Shown piece after piece: positions 44,385-54,962 of a stretch of 64,000 nt of DNA. The notes beneath the pieces were generated by a model. It was not told the DNA's origin. It searched no databases and saw nothing but the letters and a program-made list of their open reading frames with translations. Positions within the stretch are counted from its first letter, which is position 1, and every line of letters starts with the position of its first letter. The translations under genes were made by a program, and so were the position numbers. Source of the DNA: Archilochus colubris. Lineage: Eukaryota > Chordata > Aves > Apodiformes > Trochilidae. Location of the stretch: the NCBI GenBank assembly GCA_023079485.1, contig CM041085.1, positions 34,643,121-34,707,120 on the forward strand. Direction: 5' to 3'.

Positions 44385-47300
44385 TTAGTCTTCAAGTGCT
44401 CCAGAGTGAACTGCATCCTCATAGCACCCTCTCTCATCTTTAGTTTCAGGGTGCAGTTTAATAAGATCATCAATTCGAAGAATAGTAATTGCAGCTTCTG
44501 TTGCAAACTTTAGGCTCTTGGTTTTGACCATGGTTGGCTCAAAGACACCAGCTTGCTTGTTATCACGAGGTTTTCCATTGATCAAGTCAAGACCAATCCT
44601 GCAAAGAAGAAATACTGTCAGAGAGGCAGAAGAATGAAAAATATAATTGGCAGTATGCTGTTAACTTATTACGAGATCCCAGTGACATACACTGACTGAA
44701 CAGAGGGAGAAAAGTTCAGTGATAACCTTAAGCCTTTACATGTAGATTATGGTTCAGTAACAGGCAGAACAATTTCCCATCCAAATCACCAACCCCACTT
44801 CACTTTTATTTGCCTTTCTGCAGATAGTTCCTTACCATTTCAGATTTTTGCGATCTGGGTTAACTTGAGCCTCGTTGTGGAATGCTCTCAGCTTTGCAAC
44901 AAGATCTGTCGCATCTTGAGCAGCGTTTACTGCCAGTGTATTTGGAATTATTAAGAGGGATCTTGCAAATTCTGCTATTGCAAGTTGTTCACGTGATCCC
45001 TAGAAAGAGGAGAAAGTTTTAAAACCAATTACTGCAAAAGAGGGGAAAAAAACACCCATGATCAAGAGTGTCCATAGCAGATAAGGGGTTTGATATGCAA
45101 AACCTATCTTTAGGCCAATGAAACACAGTTTAATTATCAGGGTAAGAGTAACTCATATCCTCCATTTTAAAGAAGCATCTTGCATTCTGTAAAATGATTA
45201 GGTTTTCATGAACCACAGAACTGATTTCTAGAAGAAAATCCACATTGTTGGAGTCTAACGCATACACACTTACTTCTTCACACAAGACTTACCATGCTGG
45301 TGGCATAATTTTCAAGGTATATTGAAAGTGCTGCCTCTACAGCACCACCACCTGGGACAACAGACTTGGATTCCAACACCCTTTTAACAACACAGAGAGC
45401 ATCATGGATAGACCGCTCCATTTCATCACACATGAAGTCATTGGCTCCTCGCAAGATGATTGATGCTGAAGTACGAGCCTTTGTACTAGGGGGGGGAAAA
45501 GTCAGAAGTCAGCATTTAACAGAAAATATGATTAAACTCTTCTTTCTGAAATTCTTATTGTAAAGCTAAGTTCAGTTGAACCACATTTTTTCAACCTTAA
45601 AATCTGAACATTGCTGCTATGCACCCTTTCAGGATATGTATATTGTAACTTACTGAGTCAGTAGTCTAAGTTCTTACATACAAGAACCTAGGATTCATTT
45701 CAGTCTTTTAGGGAAAGCTACCTGGCAAGAGCATGTCAGACAACATACTTTCTCATCAAATAAGCCTACAGGAAATCAACAGACAAGGGATACTGAAGGT
45801 GTGGAAAACTTAGTATCCAAGTACTTGTTGAACTTGGATACTTGTATCCAAGTATTTCAGTAACAAATTGATGATAAAGTCTTCAGATACCAGACAGCAG
45901 TGGCATATGGTAAACTGTCCACCATGTGTGTTGACAGTTAAGAACTGATGCTCTTCTTAACCATTAAAAACCAAATCTTAAAAAACCCCAGACCAACCTT
46001 TAAAACATGCCCCATTTTATACTAACAAGCAGATGACTGACTGAATGAAACCAGCAAAGAAAGTACACCCTGTCTTCCACTATGAACAGTAACATCTAGC
46101 TTGCATCTCCTTATTCAGATGGGAGTTACTGTGGTGGCACCTATTTCCCTTTATTGTCTGTAGGGAGAAGCCAGTGTGACTGTTCTGCTAAAAGACAGGT
46201 AGAAGAACTTGATATAGATGTTTTAAGAATGTCTTGAGCAATTTAATGAATTTTATGGTAAATTTTAGAAAAACTGCATATGAACAAAATTTTAAGTAGT
46301 CTACCTAGCAATTTGATTGACACACATTATGTTCAATGAAATGGGTGTATAGCCTGGGCAGAAGAGATTCTATACTGATAGTTTTACCTCTAGTTTGCAG
46401 TGGATTTGTATACACTTTCCCACATGTCTAGCTACTTGTACTACTGAGATAGCATGGAAGTAAATACATGGGATTTAATCTCTAACTTATTAGAAAGCGT
46501 AGAGAAAAGAGAGTTATTTTCAAGAGGAGCCTTACTTCTTGATTAAAATCAGCTCATCATCACAGATTCTCTCTTGAATCACCTCTTCTGCTTGTCCCAG
46601 CATTAATGCCTCAAAACTCTCCTCACCTTCAAGGTTTGCAAGGGTTGAACATATGGTTGCTTTAACAAACAAAAAAGTGAAATTAGCATTTGATTGCTGC
46701 ACATCCTTTGCCAGCTTCCCAGAACAGGCATACAGAAAGAAAACCAGAAACTGAAAACAGCAATAAACGCAGCTTAAACAGATTTTTCTTAAATTCAACT
46801 GGACTTCTAATTCTCAGGTAACAATTACAGGTAACAATGTACAAAAGAACAGTATCAATTATAAACGTGGAATATTGAAATTCCACGTTTATAATTTATA
46901 CCGTTCTCTTTGCTCAAATTCTACACTATCCCACAGCTAGCTAGCACAAGTTTTAGATATTTTAGGCATTTTTATATCTACATACCTCCAGATGCCTTAG
47001 CAATCCGCTTGAGGTCCCTTTTTACCACTCTTCGTACTGCCATGGCACCAGCATCCACAAAGTATTTCAGACACATATCATCAATACCACCAGTGGTGAG
47101 AATGACATTGGCACCAGTAGCCAAAATCTTCTGGATCCGTTCTTTGGTAATATCTGATTCTCTACAAATACAAAGTTCAAAAAATGAGTTTAGAAGTCTG
47201 CAATCACATTCTGTCAACTCATTTCCTGAAATCTTAATGCAGAGCACTCCAAGAATGAAACCACTGCTTGGATTTCTCAAAAACTCACTGAATGCCAGTT

Positions 47301-50300
47301 CTACTTCCAGAAGAAGACTTCTACCATTAATATTTGGTATTGTTGGGGAGCATTAAGACTTTTTTTTTTTTACTTCTTGCACTCAACCAAAATTACACTG
47401 GGACACCTCAACTGCCAAGTCCAAAACAAGCCTGTGAAAGCCCACCACTGTCTCAGTTACTCAAGCTGCTACACACCTCTGCCTTATCTGGTCCAGCTTC
47501 TCAGGGTCTGAGATAACAACCTGAACACCAAGCTTCATTTTTGCTTTCTGCAGGCTGAAGTCAAGGCATGCAATCTTTGCATTAACTATTCTCTTGGTCA
47601 TTCCTGTTGAGAGAGAACAAGAAAAAGGACTTTGTCAAATTGTGTTAACAGAACATGGAGATGTTATCATTAATGCTACTTTCAGATTTCTATTCAGTTT
47701 GATTTTCTCTGCCTCCAGTTTGCCTTCCTGCAGAAAAATGCTAACAAAGACTTTTAAAAATTGAAAAGAAAACCTCTTCCCCAAAACATTAGTAACAATG
47801 ACAAGCTAACGCATCAGTCTCACACCCTTCAGGTTCACAGAATTACAGAACTGTCACAGTTGGAAAAGACCTTTCAAGATCACCATGTCCAACTGTCAAC
47901 ACTGCTCCCCCCCAAATAAATAAAATACATTTATCAATATCTGTATCACCCTGTCCACTAAAACATGTCCTGTAATGCCTCTTTTGCATGGTTCCTAAGT
48001 ATTTCCAGGGATGGCGATTCCACACAAACCCCTCCTCCAGGCAGCCCATTCTAATGTCTAACTACTCTCTCTAAACCTCCCCTGGTCCAACTTCAGACCA
48101 CTTCCTCTAGTCCTTTTTTGAGAGGAGAGGCCAGGACCCAACTCCCTACAACCTCCTTTCAGGTAGTCATAGAGAGCAGTAAGATCTCTCTACTTTTGGC
48201 CTCTTCTTCTCCAGACTAAAAATTTCCAACTCCCTCAGCCTCTCCTCATTAGGTTACCTAATCACAACACAGCTCTGCAAAATGTAAGTGTCCTACAGAT
48301 TTGATGCTGGCTCCTCACAAAAGAGGTTTTTATATTCCAGAAGATCACAATGTTACCATGCTGATGGCGAGATGGGGAAACTCCAGTAATTCACCAACAG
48401 CCTGGTTCAATAGTAACTAGCAGACACTAGCCTGTGTAAACTGCTGAAGTACTAAGGTTTGTTTTCTTGTTTATTTGCTGCGGAACTGAAAACCCATATG
48501 ACTTGAAACTAACACAGTCAGTAAGAAGATCCATGCAGAAAGACTAAGAGAACTGAGTTCATACAAAGACAAACCATAGTGCCTTCTTACCTTGTGAGCC
48601 CACCACACAGTTCAGAGCATAACCATTCACAAGTATGCTCTCTTTTTGGCTGCGGCCGTGTGCCTTCAGAACATTAACTGAGTTGATTGGGTACCGAGCC
48701 TGACCCTTCTGGTCTGTGTACTTAACTGCCAGAGCAGCATCCACCACCATGTTAGCAAAGAAATCACCATCACTAAAATTCTGTTAAGGTAAAACTGAAA
48801 AAGAAACTAGTATTGTACTTAGGAAGAAAGCCAAAACTGACAGTGCCCAAATTAACTGTCAAAAATTGCTTTAAAAAACCCCAAACACCCCCCCCCAAAA
48901 AAATCAAACTCCAGAAAGGGATGGAAGTGCTAGGTTTTTTATTCTTTTCTTTAGGAATGCATAATTCTTAAAGCTGAATCACAAGAAAGAAACTCATCGG
49001 GACAGCCCAGTGTGATGCCTTCATTTTATGCACCTTTTGTTTCTTAACAAAAATACTTATCCCATGGTTGGCCTGCATTCCCTTGTGTGCAAACAGGCTA
49101 AAAATGCAAGCTTTTCTATGGCCATGAAGTTCAGTGCAACCTTCTTTCTTCTAGTCTAACCTTGTGACTTCTGTAATACACTCTTCCATTCACCCAGTTC
49201 CCTACCTGGTACCCCTAACATATGATAAGGACACAATACATGGTCAAATCTACACTCTTACAGTAAAAAACTGACCAAGTTAAAGGATACATTCCTATAA
49301 TTTTAGAGGACATTGATGTTTTAGCAGCATTAATTAGGCACTCCCTGCCCAATTCATCTGTGTTAATAATAAGATTTTCATTGATGTAGCGAACTGCTTC
49401 CCTGTAAAATAAAGAAAATTCTGGTAAAGAATCCCACTCCCCAAAACACAAAAATCTTAGAACTTTTCAGTAGTCCTAAGTGTTATCTCAAAGAACACTG
49501 GGATGAAATCCACTTATCTTCTAGAATGGTAAGATGCCCTTTTTATATGGCACTACAAAATTTCCAATTAAAATAAACAAAAAACCCCAAACCAACACGC
49601 CCAAAACACACCCATACCAAAATACTGTATACACTTTTCACCAAGAAGTCTGTATTAATGCATCCACAAAGAAATAAACAAACCCCACACAGTTATTGTA
49701 CCTTAAAAATGCAATGAATTTCAACTGTATTAGTTTCTTACTTGCATGCAAGTCGGTATCCACCAATAATGGAGGTAGGATGAATTTTCTGCTTCACTAA
49801 CTCATCTGCATTTTTTAGAAGTTCTGCTGCAATAATTACCTGTTTGAAATACAAACATTAAATACAACATACAAGCACAACCTGTAGCCCCTAAGTGGAA
49901 AGTAAAACCATGAACAGTTGGCTAGTGTATATTCAGTGGACATAAGTACTTGCAACCCAAATCATAAATTGTTTCTGACATCAGGTAAAAAGCAACCCAA
50001 TTCTGCACCTGCCTCCAAGCACTCAGGCAAGATTTCAGCACTCAGCATTCTGATTTGTCTTAACACTTTAACTTCTCGTCATTGTTAAAAATTAAAAACC
50101 TTAATTCAGACTCTATCCTTAACCTTCAAGAAAGAAAATAACACATTTCACATTGTGAAACAGCAGTAAGCAGATTCCATTCCAGAGACAGCTGCATAGG
50201 GAAACTAGAATCTCTAAAAAACGCACAAGTCTAACGTCTTTATTCTGTAATCTGAAAAAAACCTGTTTATATTCATTCAATTGTGAGGTTTTTCATTCTA

Positions 50301-52736
50301 TTTACCTGATACACATTGCATCAAGATTCATAACACATGAACCAAAAGCTGCGTTGGTTTTTGCTGTATCTGCTTGTAAACTTTCTACATACCACTGAGG
50401 TTGTCCCATCACCAACTTCTTTGTCTTGCAAGTCTGCCAGCTCACAGAGAACTTTTGCAGCAGGATGTTCTACTTCGAGCAGTTTCAGAATGGTTGCACC
50501 ATCATTAGTAATGGTTACGTCCTAATTTTCAGAAATAGGATCAAATGTTAATAGAAGTTTATTTCTATTGTTTTTACTGTTGTCTTTCATAGTGTTTATG
50601 CAAAAGAAATGTTAACTATTCTTAACAAATGTCTATAACTACTCATACCAAATGGTTACTGCTTCTTTTTGCTGAGTTCCATTCTAACAGAAATGTTACC
50701 AGTGCAAAATCTACACTTAATTTTTATCAGAGAAGTTTTTATGTTACAGAAACTCAAAATGTTTTGCACATCCTGGATAAGCAGTAGTACAGTGACTATA
50801 GTATACAGTATTTTATTAGTGGCATGTAAAATAACAAATTTTCCTCATTTGCTTGATATATTAAAAAAATTAAATAAGAAATATTGCTTTTAAATTGTTA
50901 TGGGATTAGCTGAATTAGCTTTTGTTACTTCTCCTAATATAGACTAGGATATACAAATCAACACCACCACATGGTGATACTCATTCTTCTGAATTTGGAC
51001 AACATTTCCAAGTGGCCACAAGAACTTACATATAAAAAAGAGAAAATAGTGCCATAAAAACTACAGAACTAGATTACACTCAAATGATGTTGCATTTACT
51101 AACTGATCCTAAACTTTATGACAGTTCTCCTCCTGCCACTTCTCAGAACCTCAGAAAAAAAAACAGGTATCTGCACATTAGACTTATGAAGCACACTAAA
51201 TGGAAGCACTTTTAAACAGAAATATAAATACTCCTGATATTTCTTCAAGAAAGCTTACTTACCCCAATATCATCCACCAACATCTTATCCAGACCAACTG
51301 GCCCAAGAGAACTCTTCACAATGTTGGCAATAGCAGATGCAGCAGTGACTGAACATAGGAAAACAAACAAAAAATTACTTTCCAACTTAAGGATGACACA
51401 CGTCCAAAACAAAACACACCAAGAACCCACAATTCAGAAATCTGAGATAAAATGACCTGATTTAGGATTAGGTGTCAGCCTAGCTAAGCTACCAATAGCA
51501 TGCTGCTACTAAAAAATAAAATCTGTGCTAAACTTTAGTTCCAAGCTTGTTCAGATTATCTGGTAAAACTGAATGATAGAAAAAGCATCATTTTCTGCTG
51601 ACTTGCAAGGACACTACCACGGTCAGAAGAGCAGTGGTAGTAGCTCAGTAAAACACATCTTTTTGCCCTCCCCCTACATCTGTGACTGAAACAAAACATT
51701 TGTTCAGTAACTACATCAAGAAGTAAAAAACGATCTTCTACTGACTACGGCAATAACATGAAACTTGTAACACGGTGCCTTGTTAAAAGATGTTCTGCCA
51801 ACTTCATATAGGAAAAAGATACAATCAACCTTTTTCCTTCAGACCTTGTGGCAAGCTTTTCTCTATCCCACAAGCATAGCCACTTTATCTGGAAATTGAA
51901 AAAGTGGTAGTATAATGGGAAAAGTGACATACAACGTATATAGCTACTTTTTTTTTGTTCTGTTTTGAAGCAATGGCACTTTTCTGAAAGCCATAATCGT
52001 TGTACCATCAAAGTCGCCATTACTGTATCTCAGTGATTAAGACTCAGTCTAACTGTTTTGCTTAAAATATCACCAGAACTGCACAATCATCAAGAAGGCA
52101 CGTTTTCAACTTCTTCGTCTTTTACCTACTCAGGAACTGAGAACAACCACGGAATTTGCAGCCTTTTCCCCAAACGAGATAAAACCCGAAGAAACGTGGA
52201 GTGTTTTTGGCAGCTACAGCTAAAGGCGCTCATGTGGAAGACAGTCCCCACTTTCCGAAGCAGGTTATTTCCACGTACTAGAAAGCAGGTGAGCTTCCCC
52301 AGCCGCCCCTTCCCTTCCCAGGGACTGCAGGGTTGGCAGGCTAATGACCTACGAACTCGAGGTGGGGTTAAGCACAACTCCCGTTACCAGCTCCCCCACT
52401 CCCCAAGAAATAAAGACACAGCATCTCTTCGCCACCGCTCCCAGTGCCGAATTTTCCTTTCCTATGGACAAGGACTAGTGACACCCACCCATCCTCCTGG
52501 AGGCAACGACGCGGGACTGAGAGAACCTAGCGACAAGGCGAGGGCCTTCCACGGGGGGAGGAGGGCAGAACCGAGCCAGCACATGGCAGCCGCGCCATAT
52601 TACCTCCTCCTGGCCCCTCCCTCCCTTCCCTCTCGCTCATGAATCCCCCCTCCGGCAGCGCGTCGCCGTTACCGTTTTGTGTGCGGATCGTATCTCCGCT
52701 GGTCCGGTCGCCGAAGACAGCCAGGGGCCCCTCCAT
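44385..52736 (-). CDS. TCP1: TCP1, CCT/TRiC chaperonin subunit alpha
   Basis: Twelve exons join in frame to 555 codons (human 556): 52673-52736, 51263-51348, 50393-50521, 49742-49839, 49291-49401, 48591-48772, 47477-47603, 46986-47161, 46536-46659, 45293-45485, 44836-44999 and 44385-44598. The subunit is one of eight in the cytosolic ring that folds actin, tubulin and WD-repeat proteins using ATP. Group II chaperonin signatures are visible: [14 protein letters not shown] (38-50), TNDGATIL (55-62), GDGTTSVV from Gly87 with the ATP-site Asp88, and [12 protein letters not shown] in exon 10. The C-terminus [12 protein letters not shown] closely matches mammals, one residue shorter in the preceding loop. 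The exon 5 donor GTATCC and exon 6 acceptor are weak (see findings). The start chosen is the family MEGPL start; an in-frame ATG lies three codons upstream. The identification is secure. Confidence 0.97.
46857..46896. repeat. Perfect 17-bp inverted repeat in TCP1 intron
   Basis: The arms 46857-46873 and 46880-46896 are exact complements (AATTATAAACGTGGAAT and its reverse complement) with a six-base loop. It lies about 90 nt downstream of the exon 8 donor in transcript sense. The function is unknown. Confidence 0.9.
47834..48262 (-). mobile_element. CR1 LINE 3' fragment in TCP1 intron
   Basis: It starts at the reversed 3' end (TTCACAGAATTACAGAACTG, GTTGGAAAAGACCTTTCAAG) and continues through the ORF2 C-terminal region to CCCTCAGCCTCTCCTCAT. 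Frames are broken. It is in the sense orientation within the intron between exons 6 and 7. Confidence 0.92.
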
Positions 52737-53200
52737 CGCCGCCATCTTCCCCACCGCAGCACCCAAGGGAGAACGGAGGGAGAGCGCGGAGCCACGGAAG
52801 AGCCAAGGGGTCGCAAGGAATGCTGGGTAGAAACACCCCCCCCCCCCCCTCTCTGCCCCGGCAGGGATGGAGAGAGCGGGGACAGCCCCGCGGGCCGGAG
52901 GGGCGGGACCAAAGCCCGGCTGCCCAATCCGGAGGCGCGGTGCCTCCCAGCCTGAAGCCGCGATTGGTGCCTGGGGTTGAACAAAGGCGCCAGGCGGCGG
53001 GAGGGGCAGAGCGGTTTCCAGCAGGTTCTAGAAGGAAGAGGGGACGTGTGCGAAGGCGCTGCGGTGCGCCGCTTTCCACGTACCCGAGTTAGGGAGTGGG
53101 CTCCGCTGCTGGTGCCGGCAACCCCTCCACACACACCCCGTGAGGGCTCAAAGCTTCGGCTCCCCGCCAACGGTGTGGGCGTTGTAAGAGTGCAGGGCAT
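52490..53200. promoter_or_regulatory. CpG island, TCP1 promoter
   Basis: GC-rich DNA spans TCP1 exon 1 and about 450 bp upstream, with CCAAT-type CCCAATCC at 52,923 and CGATTGG near 52,962, GC boxes and a C14 run at 52836-52849. Numerous overlapping open frames here are compositional. Confidence 0.8.
52738..52748 (-). promoter_or_regulatory. YY1-type element over the TCP1 start region
   Basis: The minus-strand AAGATGGCGGC is an exact match to the extended YY1 core often found just downstream of housekeeping starts. It ends one base before the MEGPL ATG and contains an in-frame ATG itself. Confidence 0.6.
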
Positions 53201-53269
53201 CCCTGCAGCTGGGTGATGGGGGTAAGCAGCATCGCTGGTCTCCCGCAGATGCTTTTGCCTGATTCAGTA

Positions 53270-54370
53270 AGAATCATACAACCAGCCAGTTGGAAAGGAC
53301 CTCTGACATCATCACGTCCAACCTTTGATTCGCTACTGCCGTGGTTATCAGACCATGGCACTGAGTGCCACATCAGTCTCCAAAAAACTTCCAGGGATGG
53401 AGAATCCACTACTAGCCCAGGCAGCCCATTCCAATGCCTGATTACACTCTCCATAAAGAATTTCTTCGTAATACCCAACCTAAACCTCCCCTGGCAGAGC
53501 TTAAGTCCATGCCCTCTTGTCTTACTGGTAGCTGCCTGCGAGATGAGACCGACACCCCCTGGCTACAACCTCCTTCCAGGGAGTTGTGAGAGTGATGAGG
53601 TCTCCTCTGGGCCTCCTCCAGACTGAACACCCCCAGCTCCCTCAGCCTTTCCTCACAGGACTTGTGCTGGATCCCTTCACAGCCTCCTTGCTCTTCTCTG
53701 GACTGCTCCAGCACCTCAATCTCCTTCCTGAACTGAGGAGCCCAGAACTGGACACAGGACTCAAGCTGTGGCCTCACCAGCGCTGAGTACAGGGGCAGAA
53801 TCCCTTCCCTGGACCTGTTGGCCACACAGTTCCTGATACAGGCCAGGATGCCACTGGCCTTCTTGGCCACCTGGGCACACTGCTGGCTCATGTTCAGCTT
53901 CCTGTCAATCCAAACTCCCAGGTCCCTTTCTACCTGGCTGCTCTCAGCCACTCTGTCCCCAGCCTGGAGCTCCCCATGGGGTTGTTGTGGCCAAAGTGCA
54001 GGACCCGGCACTTGGCCGTGTTGAACCCCATCCCATTGGAATCAGCCCCTCTCTCCAGTCTGTCCAGGTCCCTCTGCAGAGCCCTCCTGCCTTCCAGCTG
54101 ATCCACACTCGCCCCCCCCAACCTGGTGTCATCTGTGGATTTGCTAATGGTGGACTCAATCCCCTCATCAATACAGACATTAAACAGAACCAGGCCCAGC
54201 ACTGATCCCTGGGGGACACCACTGGTGAGCAGCCACCAACTGGATCAGCACCACTCTCTGGTGTCCCTCCAGCAGTTCCTAACCCAGCACAGAGTGCTCC
54301 TGTCTGAGCCCTGGGCTGACAGCTTTGTCAGGAGAATGCTATGGGAGACGGTGTCAAAGGCCAAGTAGTA
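53270..54370 (-). mobile_element. CR1 LINE, about 1.1 kb, between TCP1 and MRPL18 promoters
   Basis: The longest CR1 copy in the window. Its 3' end is at 53270 (TTGGAAAGGACC next to CACGTCCAACC, reversed). Read on the minus strand it keeps ORF2 blocks including [38 protein letters not shown] and KEIEVLEQS. Upstream blocks around 53.93-54.37 kb hold the reverse-transcriptase thumb-side region. Several frameshifts show it is inactive. Confidence 0.93.
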
Positions 54371-54710
54371 GATCCGCAGTTTGCAGCACTAAAGAACTGG
54401 TTTTGCGTTGAGGAACAGTAGATGGGTTTTGCAGTGGCTCTGGTCTCACTCCTGTGGCTCTGGTGAGCGCTGGGAGAGGGCTGGAGCCGAACTCTCCGCT
54501 TCCTGGGCTCAGGTCCTTCTTCTTCAGACCCTGTTGCAGGAAACGTAACCCCGGTCTCTGCTGATCAGTGTCACCTCACGCCTTTTTGCCCGGGGATAAA
54601 CCGCACTGTTCTTTGAGTTAGAGAAGTTTACTGACACTTCCCTGCGCCTTCTCAGGCCGCCTGTGCAGGGGAGGGGGACGGTATTTACCCAGAGGAACGG
54701 GAGGCGACAT

Positions 54711-54802
54711 GGGGAGGGAGAAAGAGAGGGAGGAAGGGAGTGAGGGAGGAATGGAGAAATGAAAGAAGAAAAGAAGGGAGGAAGGGAGAAAGGGCGGAAA
54801 GG
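54711..54802 (+). repeat. GA-rich polypurine tract upstream of MRPL18
   Basis: About 90 bp consist almost entirely of A and G on the plus strand (GGGAGGAAG/GAAAGAAG units) with only a few pyrimidine breaks. It ends about 160 bp before the MRPL18 ATG. Such tracts can adopt triplex structure and are typical nucleosome-poor promoter DNA. Confidence 0.85.
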
Positions 54803-54885
54803 CACAAATGCACTCAGTGCTTCCGTGTGACACCAGCCTGGGCAGTCCTCTCAGATTGGCTTCCGGGGGCAGTGCCGGCTTCCCC

Positions 54886-54896
54886 AAGATGGCGGC
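54886..54896 (+). promoter_or_regulatory. YY1-type element of MRPL18
   Basis: Exact AAGATGGCGGC, in the direction of MRPL18. The same element occurs in the divergent TCP1 promoter on the other strand. Confidence 0.6.
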
Positions 54897-54912
54897 GCCC
54901 AGTTGTCCCTGA
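54889..54912 (+). other. Seven-codon upstream ORF in the MRPL18 leader
   Basis: The ATG inside the YY1 element opens ATG GCG GCG CCC AGT TGT CCC TGA, closing 50 nt before the MRPL18 start. It matters only if transcription starts upstream of 54,889. Confidence 0.4.
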
Positions 54913-54962
54913 GCTGGGAGTAGGTGACTGCTGCCCGAGTCTGTGTCGGGCACTGGCTCCCC

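Noticed and set aside
49070..49160. Stem-loop in TCP1 intron 5 as an H/ACA snoRNA
   Set aside because: Only one reasonable stem, an oversized internal loop and no ANANNA box in the right place.
52058..52642. 194-codon plus-strand frame antisense to TCP1 intron 1
   Set aside because: No domain, the C-terminal part is island composition, and splice signals and conservation cannot be shown.
53442..54222. 189- and 92-codon minus-strand frames upstream of TCP1
   Set aside because: They are fragments of CR1 ORF2 separated by frameshifts.
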